NCBI GenBank assembly: GCA_963678275.1
Contig: OY782765.1
Span: forward strand, 1,984,001-2,048,000
Length of the DNA stretch: 64,000 nucleotides
Reading direction: 5' to 3'
Source: G963677445 sp963678275
GTDB lineage: Bacteria > Bacteroidota > Ignavibacteria > Ignavibacteriales > Melioribacteraceae
Position numbers and translations under genes: made by a program. This document shows positions 27,336 through 36,629 of this stretch, piece after piece (within the stretch, counting starts at the first letter, position 1; each line of letters starts with the position of its first letter). The notes below the pieces were generated by a model. The model searched no databases. It was not told the DNA's origin and saw only the letters and a list, made by a program, of their open reading frames with translations.

Positions 27336-28616
27336 ATGAGTGCAGCCGTTCTGGTTGGCAGCCAATGGGGTGACGAAGGAAAAGGTAAAATAGTTGATCT
27401 GCTGAGTGAAAATTTTGATGTTGTCGCCCGTTACCAGGGAGGCGCGAATGCCGGCCACACCATCCAGATTGAGGGAAAACAATATATTCTGCATCTGATA
27501 CCTTCAGGAATTTTAAGAGATAATGTTATTTGTGTTATTGGAAATGGTGTTGTTTTAGACCCTAACGCTCTTCTCGATGAAATTAATTTCCTTAAAGAAC
27601 ATAATATTAATATAGAGGGCAGACTGTTCATCAGTCAGAATGCTCATCTTATTATGCCCTATCATAAACTGCTTGATTCTATCAGCGAACAGGGTGAAAG
27701 AAAGATTGGAACAACCGGACGCGGCATAGGACCATGTTATATGGATAAATATGCCCGGAAAGGGATAAAAATTGTTGATCTGCTAAATAAAAAATCTCTC
27801 GAATCAAAAATACGCGAGAACCTGAAAGAAAAAAATAATCTTCTCAAAAAAGTTTATAACATAGATGAACTTGATGTTGAAGAAATTATTGAGGAATATC
27901 TTTCCTTTGATAAAAAAATTGATCAGTATATTACCGATGTTCCTCTCTATCTGAACAAAGCTATCTCGGAGGGTAAAAGAGTTCTTATGGAAGGCGCCCA
28001 GGGAGCCCTTCTGGATGTCGATTACGGCACTTATCCTTATGTAACTTCCTCAAACCCAACCTCGGGAGGAGCATGCACAGGAACAGGAATACCACCCACT
28101 AAGATTGAACGGGTTATCGGTATCGTAAAAGCTTATACAACCCGAGTCGGGCTTGGACCTTTTCCATCGGAACTGCTCGATGAAACCGGGGAAAATCTGC
28201 AGAAATGGGGTGGCGAATTTGGCGCGACTACCGGCAGGCCAAGAAGATGCGGATGGTTCGACGCTTTCCTTGTCAGATACAGCGCGATGATAAACGGTAT
28301 TACCGAAGCGGTTATAACCAAACTTGATGTTCTGAGCAATCTTGATGAGATCAAAGTTTGCACCGGCTACAGAATTGATGGTAAACTTATAAAGTCTTTC
28401 CCTACCGACTCGGATAGATTATATAACGCGGAACCAGTTTATGAAACACTTCCCGGCTGGAAAAAAGATATCTCTGAGATCACAAGTTATGATGATCTTC
28501 CCTCCGAAACAAAGGATTACCTGAATTATATCGCGGATATTTGCGGATTCCGGATCAGCATAATATCAGTTGGTCCAAACAGAAAACAGACTATTTTTGC
28601 CCCTGATCGCAGCTAA
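27336..28616 (+). CDS. purA: Adenylosuccinate synthetase
   Basis: This 426-residue protein matches PurA over its full length. GSQWGDEGKGKIVD (residues ~8-21) is the GTP-binding P-loop with the catalytic Asp, NAGHTI carries the catalytic His, and GTTGRGIGPCYMDK and GATTGRPRRCGWFDA are substrate loops. It condenses IMP and aspartate with GTP to form adenylosuccinate, the first committed step to AMP, in the cytoplasm. GGAG precedes the ATG. Its 3' end overlaps the convergent chorismate mutase gene by 26 bp. Confidence 0.97.
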   Translation: MSAAVLVGSQWGDEGKGKIVDLLSENFDVVARYQGGANAGHTIQIEGKQYILHLIPSGILRDNVICVIGNGVVLDPNALLDEINFLKEHNINIEGRLFISQNAHLIMPYHKLLDSISEQGERKIGTTGRGIGPCYMDKYARKGIKIVDLLNKKSLESKIRENLKEKNNLLKKVYNIDELDVEEIIEEYLSFDKKIDQYITDVPLYLNKAISEGKRVLMEGAQGALLDVDYGTYPYVTSSNPTSGGACTGTGIPPTKIERVIGIVKAYTTRVGLGPFPSELLDETGENLQKWGGEFGATTGRPRRCGWFDAFLVRYSAMINGITEAVITKLDVLSNLDEIKVCTGYRIDGKLIKSFPTDSDRLYNAEPVYETLPGWKKDISEITSYDDLPSETKDYLNYIADICGFRISIISVGPNRKQTIFAPDRS

Positions 28617-28875
28617 AGTCCTCCTGCTGAAGCCGCGCGGATCTTGAAAGAATATAACTCCAGATATCCATAGCGGCTTCTTTCACTTTTTCAGGTGATG
28701 ATCCCACAATCCTCTCCTTTATTTGTTCCTCCCTCTCTCTATCAATTACGGGATATCCTTTTCCACATTTTACGCCGGCTATTTTGCGGCAAAGCTCTAT
28801 CCTTTCAAGTACAAGCTCAAGAATAGAGTTATCTATTCGGTCAATATTTTCTCTTATCTCTTTTATTTCCTGCAT
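28591..28875 (-). CDS. Chorismate mutase, AroQ type
   Basis: This 94-residue protein is a monofunctional AroQ-class domain. The N-terminal helix RENIDRIDNSILELVLERIELCRKIA carries the first active-site arginines, and GYPVIDREREEQI holds the conserved D-x-x-R-E region. It converts chorismate to prephenate for Phe/Tyr synthesis. It lies 7 nt after aroA on the same strand, so both act in the shikimate-aromatic pathway and are co-transcribed. The end overlaps purA tail to tail. Confidence 0.88.
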   Translation of the reverse strand: MQEIKEIRENIDRIDNSILELVLERIELCRKIAGVKCGKGYPVIDREREEQIKERIVGSSPEKVKEAAMDIWSYILSRSARLQQEDFSCDQGQK

Positions 28876-28882
28876 ATTCAGG

Positions 28883-30142
28883 TCAGTTATCCCGGTAAGT
28901 TGAATAAAAAGTGAAATGCTCCCAGAAATCGGGGTATGATTTTTTTACAGCTTCAGGCTGGTCAATCAGAATATTTTCAATTACGGCGCCGGCCATGGCA
29001 AAACTCATCGCTATCCGGTGATCATTGTAACACCTGATCTTTCCGCCCGAATATTTATCCGATGGAGTAATCAGCATATTATTATTGTCGAATTCCGCTT
29101 TTCCCCCGATCAGATTTATATTTTCTGAAATAGACCTGATTCTGTCACTCTCTTTATGTTTCAGATGATTTACATTCCTGAAAACCGACTGCCCCGGGGC
29201 AAAAAGAGCGGCAACCGAAAGCGCCGGAACAAGATCGGGCACATTGCGGCAATCCAAATCCATCGACTTGTTTATCCTTCCCGAAACTTCCACTCCCCCG
29301 GGATATTCCCTTACCTTTGCTCCTACCGCTTCTGCTATATCAAATATTATTCTGTCCCCCTGAATTGATTTCAGCGACACACCCGGAAAATCGATATGTA
29401 TGCCGGAAACAAGAGCGAGCGCGACCCAGATAGCCGCTGCTGAAAGGTCTTTTTCAATTTCAATATCCAGACCTTTTTCCGGAATCTTCGGGAAAATGTT
29501 AATTTTCCTGTCCTCCATAAATATTCTGAACCCGGTCTTTCGCATAAAATCGAATGTCATCTTTACATAAGCGAGGGATGGCGTGTCAACAGGAATTTTA
29601 AGCTGAAGTTCTTTTTCCATCAGCGGAGCCGCCATCATCAGTCCGCTTATTATCTGGGAGGATGAAAGATTTTCAAAAATCAGCTCCCCTCCCGATAGTT
29701 TAGCCGGATATACTGTCGCCGGAAGTGAATTGTCGCCGGCTTCAATTGTGCCACTCAGATCGCGGATCGCCTCGAAGAGAGATTTGAATGGCCTGCGGTA
29801 TATTTCTTCATCACCGGTAAATCTGACCGGTTTATTGAGATAAGAGGCCAATGGCAGCAAAAACCGCGCTGTCGAGCCTGAATTAGCCAGATAGATGGTC
29901 TCCTCTCCTCTTCGCGAAATACTGCCTGATATTTTCACCCCTTCTCCTGTTTCCTCAAATATTAAACCCCAGTCTGAAAGTATATTTTTAGTAATTAATG
30001 TATCCTCACTTTCTAACGGGTTCCTTACCAGGCTTTCTTTTCCTGTAACCGCCGATAAAATGTATGCCCTGTGGGTCAGACTTTTTGATGAGGGCAGATT
30101 GATTGTGAGCTCCCTCACATCCGTATTCAATATTTTATACAT
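28883..30142 (-). CDS. aroA: 3-phosphoshikimate 1-carboxyvinyltransferase (EPSP synthase)
   Basis: This 419-residue protein has the EPSP synthase landmarks in order: LPSSKSLTHRAYILSA (residues ~17-32), LANSGSTARFLLPLAS near 85-100, a SSSQIISGLMMAAPL substrate loop, DVPDLVPALSV-type NVPDLVPALSVAALFA, LKHKESDRI and CYNDHRIAMSFAMAG. It joins shikimate-3-phosphate and PEP. It precedes the chorismate mutase gene in the same operon. Confidence 0.96.
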   Translation of the reverse strand: MYKILNTDVRELTINLPSSKSLTHRAYILSAVTGKESLVRNPLESEDTLITKNILSDWGLIFEETGEGVKISGSISRRGEETIYLANSGSTARFLLPLASYLNKPVRFTGDEEIYRRPFKSLFEAIRDLSGTIEAGDNSLPATVYPAKLSGGELIFENLSSSQIISGLMMAAPLMEKELQLKIPVDTPSLAYVKMTFDFMRKTGFRIFMEDRKINIFPKIPEKGLDIEIEKDLSAAAIWVALALVSGIHIDFPGVSLKSIQGDRIIFDIAEAVGAKVREYPGGVEVSGRINKSMDLDCRNVPDLVPALSVAALFAPGQSVFRNVNHLKHKESDRIRSISENINLIGGKAEFDNNNMLITPSDKYSGGKIRCYNDHRIAMSFAMAGAVIENILIDQPEAVKKSYPDFWEHFTFYSTYRDN

Positions 30143-30523
30143 TTAGAAACTATTCTTATATTTGTGCGTTTAAATGTTAGTAATAAGGTAAAAAAAAACT
30201 TTGAATAAATGAAGCGATGATTTAAGATTTTTTTTTTTGACAGGATGTGAAAGGAAAAGCAGGATAACATTATTTTATGACATTATGTGAGATAATTATT
30301 CAAGTGAGCTGAATTGCTCTGGATCACCCATTCAACAGTGAGCATTACTGGTGGTGCTCTGTGCCACAAATAATATAAAGCATTCTTCCTATTATTGGGC
30401 TGTATTTAATCTGAATTCTAATTGTTCACCGAATTTGTTTAAGAGATAGAACTAATTAAACTTTTTGCATCTGATTACGATAATTAAAAGTAACGATTTG
30501 TTTTACAAACATAGGATATACCA

Positions 30524-30625
30524 ATGTATAGTGTATTGATCATAGTTGCAATGCTGACAGCATTAACATTGATGTACAGGAAAGCAAAATCATTTTTCCG
30601 TGAGTTGCTGCTCGAGGAAAAATAG
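30524..30625 (+). CDS. Possible 33-residue membrane peptide
   Basis: ATG at 30524 opens 33 codons: MYSVLIIVAMLTALTLMYRK, then AKSFFRELLLEEK and a TAG. One hydrophobic helix is followed by a charged amphipathic tail, the form of many small bacterial membrane proteins. An AGGATA lies 5 nt upstream as a weak ribosome binding site. No homologue is recognised, and the surrounding DNA is repeats, so this could be chance. Confidence 0.35.
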   Translation: MYSVLIIVAMLTALTLMYRKAKSFFRELLLEEK

Positions 30626-31221
30626 CCCAAATTATTTGAACCCCTCTCCAATATAATATATACCCCTTAATGGCGTCATGTATATGGCGCCTTTCCCGTT
30701 TAAATACCCCCCCGTCTTACAAAAAGAAATATCCGGGAAACCATCATAATCATAAACTGGCAAGCCAGAAACAATGAGGAATTACGAATTACGAATGACG
30801 AATGACGAATGACGAATTGGTTTTCCCCAGGAATATATTTTTTGAATCGAATCTGCTTTGGAGAAGCTGCATTATTGCGGAACGTCCCCATGGGGTAGTA
30901 AAAAACAAAAAAAATATAGTACAGGGCTCCTGACATCACGTATATTGAAATGCAACTATTTTATCATCTTCTTCCATTAACTGGCAGAATAATAACAGTA
31001 AGAATATTTCGTTATCCTCTCTCAATATTGTTTTTATCTTTTAAAGCGACCTCAAAAAAATAAGCGTTAAAAAAATCAAATGAACGGAGCGTTAAAAAAG
31101 GAAAGCTGTTTGAGGCACATATCTTTTTATGTGCCGAGTTCTTTCATTTTAGCGGAGAGAATTGATTTTTAGCTTATTTTTTTGCAGTCTTGACTTTTTT
31201 TGCCTGCTCGCCGCAGGAGAG

Positions 31222-31249
31222 TTACTTTTTGTGTCAAGACAAAAAGTAA
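31222..31249. repeat. Hairpin of a Bacteroidota-type dispersed repeat
   Basis: TTACTTTTTGT (31222-31232) pairs exactly with ACAAAAAGTAA (31239-31249) over GTCAAG. It ends a longer conserved-looking block (from about 31040) containing GCGTTAAAAAAGGAAAGC and a cttga/tcaag-rich tail. Similar hairpin blocks are common between genes in this phylum, from general knowledge. Confidence 0.6.
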
Positions 31250-31469
31250 GGGCATATTTTACAAAATATATTTGGTAAGATTCATGACAATTCCCATTGG
31301 TTCTCGCTTTACCAGCTAAGGTAAATTTTAAATTATTTCACGCAAAGAAAAATTATAAACGATGTTCTTTCTAACAGAATTTCTAATAACAGTCGCATAC
31401 GTATATACACAATAAAAAATCTATGTTGTTTTATTTCAATACTTTATGTTTCTGATGTCAGGAGGCCTG

Positions 31470-31910
31470 TAATAAGGTTTAGTTTGGTCGGGTAGTTCTG
31501 ATACTACTAAGGTTAAAAAATCAAAAATCAGGTTTCATTACATTCTTTTCATTCCTCATTCCTCATTCGTAATTCGTAATTTCCTTCGTGGGATTTTGTG
31601 TTTTAGTGATTTGGTGGCCTGTTTTTAACGAGTTTTTTACTCTTAAAGTTGCTTTATAATTTAAATTATTCATTATTAATTATTAATTGCATTTTGCCTT
31701 TTTGCGTAGAATTTAACTCCTTATGGCGTATTCGTAATCATACCCGGCCATGAAATAAAAAATGTATTATCTCACCTCCATTACCCAATCTGGGCATCAT
31801 ACTCTTACTCATACTCCTACTCTTACTCTGGTTCTTTAATACTGATACCGAAAAATAATCTGGCATTCCTTAAATCCTTTAATCAATGTTCAGTTTTTAT
31901 TTATGCGTAA
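31470..31910. repeat. Composite heptamer element, copy 2
   Basis: The order of blocks is AATAAGGTTTAGTTTGG, TACTACTAAGGTTAAAAAAT, CATTCCT/ATTCGTA heptamers, TTCGTGGGATTTTGTG, ATTATTA heptamers, GCGTAGAATTTAACTCC, a TACCCGGCCATGAAATA block, ACTCTT hexamers, then CTTTAATACTGATACCG. Confidence 0.75.
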
Positions 31911-31934
31911 ATCTTCCCTGGACTTATTAACCAG

Positions 31935-32324
31935 GTGAATAAGGTTAATAAGGTATAGTTTGGTTGGGTAGTTCTGATACTACTAAGGTTAAAAAATCAA
32001 AAATCAGGTTTCATTACATTCTTTTCATTCCTCATTTGTAATTTTTATCCGCCGCGGAGGACGTAATTCGTAATTTCCTTCGTGGGATTTTGTGTTTTAG
32101 TGATTTTGTGGCGTTTTTCTGCCTAAATCCGCGTAATCAGAAAAATCTGCGGTCCGTCTTTTTAATTGTTCATTAATAATTGTTAATTGAAACTTTTCCA
32201 TTTTGCGTAGAATTTAACTCCTTATGGCGTAATCGTAATCATACCCGGCCATGAAATACAAAATGTATTATCTCACCTCCATTACCCAATCTGGGCATCA
32301 TACTCTTAATCTTACTCATACTCT
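31935..32324. repeat. Composite heptamer element, copy 3 (interrupted by IS)
   Basis: This copy is head to tail with copy 2. It is cut inside its ACTCTT hexamer tract by the IS3-family element; the rest of the copy resumes at 33850 with CTCTTACTCTGATTC. Confidence 0.75.
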
Positions 32325-32395
32325 TGTAGTGCTTAAATTGAAAAGTGACTTTTATTAAATTACAAAATGTAAAATCAATTTAATAGGAGTCGGTC

Positions 32396-32704
32396 GTGCA
32401 AAGGAAAAAAAGAGTTAGCAGCGAAGACAAAATGAAGATACTCAGGGAGCATCTTGAGAACAATGTTCCCATAAGTGATATTTCAGAAAAGTACGGGATA
32501 AGCGTAAATGTAATATATTCCTGGAAAAAAGCATTGTTCGAAAATGGAGCTGTAATATTTAACAAACAGAGTGATAAAGAACTCAAAAAGAATGAGGCGA
32601 AAATTAACATGCTTGAAGAAAAACTGCAAAACAAAGACAGCCTCATTAGTGAGATAATAGAGGATAATATCAGGTTAAAAAAAAAGTTGAGTGGGGAGAA
32701 CTGA
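32396..32704 (+). CDS. IS3-family transposase OrfA (helix-turn-helix)
   Basis: This 102-residue protein has an N-terminal helix-turn-helix (KMKILREHLENNVPISDIS, then YGISVNVIYSWKKA) that binds the IS ends, followed by a leucine-zipper-like coiled coil (INMLEEKLQNKDSLISEI). It ends just after the A9G slippery tract, where a -1 shift would fuse it to OrfB to make the full transposase. Confidence 0.9.
   Translation: MQRKKRVSSEDKMKILREHLENNVPISDISEKYGISVNVIYSWKKALFENGAVIFNKQSDKELKKNEAKINMLEEKLQNKDSLISEIIEDNIRLKKKLSGEN
32677..32686 (+). other. Probable programmed -1 frameshift site of the IS
   Basis: Nine A followed by G lie 16 nt before the orfA stop. The orfB frame is open from this tract through VEWGELNNLWVD to its own ATG at 32722, so a -1 slip gives a continuous OrfAB. 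This arrangement is standard in IS3-family elements. Confidence 0.8.
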
Positions 32705-32721
32705 ATAATCTTTGGGTTGAT

Positions 32722-33687
32722 ATGGCAATCAGAGATAATCTGATAGATCACCTCGACTACTTAAATAAAAGATCATCAATCCCGATTTATAAACTGGTGA
32801 AAATGACAGGAATAGCAAAACAAAAATATTATCGCTGGAAAAAGCAAACCGGACAAGATAACCGTCATAACAACAATCTTCCTAAAAGTAACTGGTTGTT
32901 GCCTTGGGAAAAAGAAGCAATAATAAACTATGCGAAAGAACATCATTCAGATAATGATTTTTTTCTCAGAGATGGATACAGAAGGCTAACCTTTCAGATG
33001 CTTGATAAAGATATTGTTGCTGTCAGTCCTTCTTCAGTCTATAGGATTCTGAAGGAGGCCAAATTACTAAATCGTTGGAAAACAAAAGGAAAAGGGAAGA
33101 AAGGCAATGGATTTCAACAACCGAATTATATCCACAGGGACTGGCATGTTGATATAAAATATGTCAATCTAAGGGGTTGTTTTCTCTATCTTATCTGTGT
33201 CCTTGACGGCTTCTCCCGGTATATTGTTCATCATGAACTCAGAATGAATATGACCGAATATGATGTCGAACTTACTATTCAAAGGGCAAAAGAAAAATAC
33301 CCGAAAGCAAAACCCCGCATAATATCCGACAACGGCTCCCAGTTTATATCCAAGGATTTCAGGGAGTTTATCAGGTATGCCGGACTAACACACATAAAGA
33401 CCTCTATTGCATATCCTCAGTCAAATGGAAAACTTGAAAGGTTCCATCGCTCCATCGGTATAGAATGTCTTAATACAAAGAGCTTTATTGATATTGAGGA
33501 TGCCCAAAAGATTATTGCCGAATATGTCGATCATTACAACAATGTCCGGTTACATGCTTCCTTATTTTATCTGACCCCCGAAGATTTCTTAAATGATTCC
33601 TATCGAGATAAGCTAAAAGCAAGGGAAGAAAAACTTTCATTGGCAGCAGATCGGAGAGCCAGACAGTGGAAAAAGGAAGCCGCGTGA
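32722..33687 (+). CDS. IS3-family transposase OrfB (DDE integrase domain)
   Basis: This 321-residue protein has an HTH_21-like region (residues ~60-115) and an rve integrase core. The catalytic triad is Asp144 (WHVDIKYV), Asp203 (IISDNGSQF) and Glu239 (PQSNGKLERFHRS), with 35 residues between the last two as in IS3 enzymes. All catalytic residues are intact, so the element could be active. Expression probably needs the -1 shift at 32677. Confidence 0.93.
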   Translation: MAIRDNLIDHLDYLNKRSSIPIYKLVKMTGIAKQKYYRWKKQTGQDNRHNNNLPKSNWLLPWEKEAIINYAKEHHSDNDFFLRDGYRRLTFQMLDKDIVAVSPSSVYRILKEAKLLNRWKTKGKGKKGNGFQQPNYIHRDWHVDIKYVNLRGCFLYLICVLDGFSRYIVHHELRMNMTEYDVELTIQRAKEKYPKAKPRIISDNGSQFISKDFREFIRYAGLTHIKTSIAYPQSNGKLERFHRSIGIECLNTKSFIDIEDAQKIIAEYVDHYNNVRLHASLFYLTPEDFLNDSYRDKLKAREEKLSLAADRRARQWKKEAA

Positions 33688-33849
33688 TCCTTGAAATTTT
33701 GTTTAAGAATATACTCTCAACGGAATGAATGAAACGAAGACACAATTAAAAGTGTCGTAGTGGAATGAATGGAGTGGTAATGCCCATTGGCAAGCTTTCA
33801 TTCACAAAATTTTTTTTTCGAAAAGTCACTTTTTTGTTGAACCTATACA

Positions 33850-34266
33850 CTCTTACTCTGATTCTTTAATACTGATACCGAAAAATAATCTGGCATTCCT
33901 TAAATCCTTTAATCAATGTTCAGTTTTTATTTATGCGTAAATCTGCCCTGGACTTTTCCACCAGGTAAATAAAGTAATAAGGTTTAGTTTGGTCGGGTAG
34001 TTCTGATACTACTAAGGTTAAAAAAATCAAAAATCAGGTTTCATTACATTCTTTTCATTCCTCATTCCTCATTCCTCATTCGTAATTTCCTTCGTGGAAT
34101 TTTGTGCTTTAGTGATTTTGTGGCGCTTTTCTGCCTAAATCCGCGTAATCAGAAAAATCTGCGGTAAACTCTGCCTCTTTCCGGTTTGGAAATTATTTCA
34201 ATCAATTGTTTGTTGATATAAAAAATAATATTACCCCGACTGACATAAGGAAACCGGAGATAAAAT
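33850..34266. repeat. Rest of copy 3 plus partial composite element
   Basis: After the IS, copy 3 continues to about 33960. A partial copy runs from 33970 to 34165 with AATAAGGTTTAGTTTGG, CTACTAAGGTT, three CATTCCT heptamers and the TTCGTGGAATTTTGTG block. The last ~100 bp (34170-34266) look unique and should hold the promoter of the Crp/Fnr gene. Confidence 0.7.
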
Positions 34267-34956
34267 ATGTCGGACAAATCGAAACTATGGTACCTGGAAA
34301 ACTTTAATCTTTTCAAAGAGCTTCAAATGCCGGAAATGGAAGTCCTGAGCAACATGACCACCATTCATGAATTTAATAAATCGGAACCGATCTATTTTGC
34401 ACGGGAACCCTCCAACGAGATATTTTTTCTGAAGAAAGGAAGGGTAAAAATAGCAAGGGTGTCACCTGCAGGGAAAGAGCTGATTCTGGCTATTATTAAT
34501 CCGGGCGAAGTATTCGGAGAGCTGTCAATCGCCGATGAGAATGAAAGGACCGATTTTGCCACCGCGATGGATAATTCACTTATTTGCTCCATAAACAAAG
34601 ATGAGTTTAAAGGCTTTCTGGAAAAAAATCCTGTGCTCAATCTTAAGATCACAAAACTCATTGGCTTCAGACTGATGAAACACAGCGAAAGGCTGGAAGA
34701 GCTTGTTTTTAAGGACGCTTCACAGAGGGTCGCTTCATTTATCTTAAGATTTGCCGCGGAAAGAGGTAAAAAAATCGGAGAACAGATATTTGTCCGCCCC
34801 TCTCTTACACACCAGGATATCGCTAAGCTGACCGCGTGCTCAAGGCAGACTGTAAACGCGACACTCACAGAACTTCGTGAAAAAGGTATTATTCGTTTCG
34901 ACCGCAGAAAAATTATTATTGACCGGGAAGATGAACTTAGAAATTTCCATTCTTAA
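34267..34956 (+). CDS. Crp/Fnr-family transcription regulator
   Basis: This 229-residue protein has a cyclic-nucleotide-binding-type beta-roll (residues ~12-125; YFAREPSNEIFFLKKGRVKI, GEVFGELSIADENER) and a C-terminal winged helix (SLTHQDIAKLTACSRQTVNATLTELREKGII, ~175-205). It lacks the N-terminal cysteine cluster of Fnr, so it does not look like an iron-sulfur oxygen sensor; the effector is unknown. GGAGAT precedes the ATG. It is isolated within repeat-rich DNA, so its targets cannot be inferred from neighbours. Confidence 0.9.
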   Translation: MSDKSKLWYLENFNLFKELQMPEMEVLSNMTTIHEFNKSEPIYFAREPSNEIFFLKKGRVKIARVSPAGKELILAIINPGEVFGELSIADENERTDFATAMDNSLICSINKDEFKGFLEKNPVLNLKITKLIGFRLMKHSERLEELVFKDASQRVASFILRFAAERGKKIGEQIFVRPSLTHQDIAKLTACSRQTVNATLTELREKGIIRFDRRKIIIDREDELRNFHS

Positions 34957-36629
34957 ACGGAATTATATTTTGAGGGTATACTTATAATTTCCACTCTCAC
35001 TTAAGCTACTGATCAAAGTGGATATCCAAATCATAAACTGGCGGAGACTGATACAATTGGGAATTAGGAATTAGGAATTAGGAATTAGGAATTAGGAATT
35101 GGGAATTAGGAATTGGGAATTGGCGCTTACGGGAATATTTTTTGAATCGTATATACTTTAGAGAAGCAGCGTTATTGCGGAACGGCCCTACGGAGTAGTA
35201 AAAACAACTAAATTCAGGAATATCCCTGTTGTGGTCAGTAAAGAGATGCTTAAGTGATGATTAAAAGATGACTCCGGTTTTTATATTGTATTATTTTATC
35301 CCGTTGTTCTTTTTAATCCTCCTAATCCTGTTCGGCGCTTTTTTCCGCGTTCATTACCAAATACAACTTGAATTAATACCTCGGTTGAATAAAGTTAATA
35401 AGGTTTGATTTTGCCTGGTGGTTACCCTCTGCCTACTAAGGTTAGAAAATTTAAATAAGGTTTTTCCACCTTTATTTACCCTCTGCCTTGACGAAGGTTC
35501 CGAGTAGAATTCAGCGTGAGTAATATTGTGTACCTGACGGCACACTTGTTTGTTTCTTCTTTTGTTTCTACCAATATTTTGCTCCTGACGGGGCAATTCC
35601 CTACAATAATTGAGATGTCTGTCCCGTTAGGGACAACATATTGGTAAAAAAGTTATGCGGATAATCCTTGTGTGCCGACAGGTACACCATATTTGCCATT
35701 TGGTATAATTCTTAAAAACGGAGTGAATACCATGCCCCGGCTTTCTTAATCCGGGAGATCACTGGTGACACCGTTAAGGAAAATCCTCACTAATCTTTTA
35801 TAATGCAATAAGGTTTAGTTTTGCCTGGTGGTTACCTCTGCCTACTAAGGTTAAAAAATCAAAAATCAGGTTTCATTACATTCTTTTCATTCCTCATTCC
35901 TCATTCCTCATTCCTCATTCCTCATTCCTCATTCCTCATTCGTAATTTCCTTCGTGGGATTTTGTGTTTTAGTGATTTTGTGGCCTGTTTTTAACGAGTT
36001 TTTTACTCTTAAAGTTGCTTTATAATTTAAATTATTCATTATTCATTATTAATTATTAATTATTAATTGCATTTTCCCTTTTTGCGTAGAATTTAACTCC
36101 TTATGGCGTAATCGTAATCATACCCGGCCATGAAATACAAAATGTATTATCTCACCTCAATACCCAATCTGGGCATCATACTCTTACTCATACTCCTACT
36201 CTTACTCTGATTCTTTAATAATAATACCGAAAAATAATCTGGCATTCCTTAAATCCTTTAATCAATGTTCAGTTTTTATTTATGCGTAAATCTGCCCTGG
36301 ACTTATTAACCAGGCGAATAAGGTTAATAAGGTTTAGTTTGGTCGGGTAGTTTTGATACTACTAAGGTTAAAAAAATCAAAAATCAGGTTTCGTTACATT
36401 CTTTTCATTCCTCATTCCTCATTCGTAATTCGTAATTCGTAATTCGTAATTCGTAATTTCCTTCATGGGATTTGGTGTTTTGGTGATTTTGTGGCGTTTT
36501 TCTGCCTAAATCCGCGTAATCAGAAAAATCCGCGGTCCGTCTTTTTAATTGTTCATTGTTCATTATTAATTATTAATTGCGCTCTTGCCCTATTGCCCTG
36601 AATTTAAATGCTAAGGGAGTAATACCTCT
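34957..36629. repeat. 1.7-kb repeat field
   Basis: No gene is supported. It holds an ATAAACTGGCGGAG block with GGAATTA/GGAATTG heptamers (35030-35120), a GAAGCAGCGTTATTGCGGAA block (35160-35205), a partial composite element (35385-35465), GTCCC/GGGAC palindromes with ATATTGGTAAAAA (about 35590-35690), and two head-to-tail composite copies (35808-36300 with seven CATTCCT-type heptamers at 35889-35940; 36310-36615 with five AATTCGT heptamers). Confidence 0.78.

Larger units (their letters stand above)
30143..32324. repeat. 2.2-kb repeat-rich gap upstream of the IS element
   Basis: Apart from a possible 33-codon gene at 30524, this gap holds repeat DNA: an ATAAACTGGCAAGCCAG block with GAATTAC/GAATGAC heptamers (30755-30820), a CCCCATGGGG block near 30885, a GCGTTAAAAA ... 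hairpin block (31075-31250), and two head-to-tail copies of the composite heptamer element (about 31470-31910 and 31935-32324). A frame at 30700-30939 minus consists of repeat DNA and is not reported as a gene. Confidence 0.75.
32325..33849 (+). mobile_element. Complete IS3-family insertion sequence
   Basis: The element is 1525 bp long. Its ends form imperfect ~29-bp inverted repeats starting TGTA and sharing AAAAGTGACTTTT (left 32325-32353, right 33821-33849). CTCT flanks both sides (32321-32324 and 33850-33853), a 4-bp target duplication, although the target is a CTCTTA-rich tract so chance is possible. It encodes orfA and orfB in the -1 relation usual for IS3. A scrambled fragment of the same element lies at 46178-46582. 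Confidence 0.9.

Noticed and set aside
30700..30939. 79-codon minus-strand frame
   Set aside because: It is a translation of dispersed repeat DNA (ATAAACTGGC block and heptamers).
33850..33853. Target-site duplication CTCT treated as certain
   Set aside because: The insertion site is itself a CTCTTA repeat, so a 4-bp match can occur by chance; kept only as supporting evidence.
35889..35945. Short tandem units resembling a CRISPR-like or VNTR array
   Set aside because: The units are 7 bp with no spacers, and no cas gene is present; it is a minisatellite inside a dispersed element.
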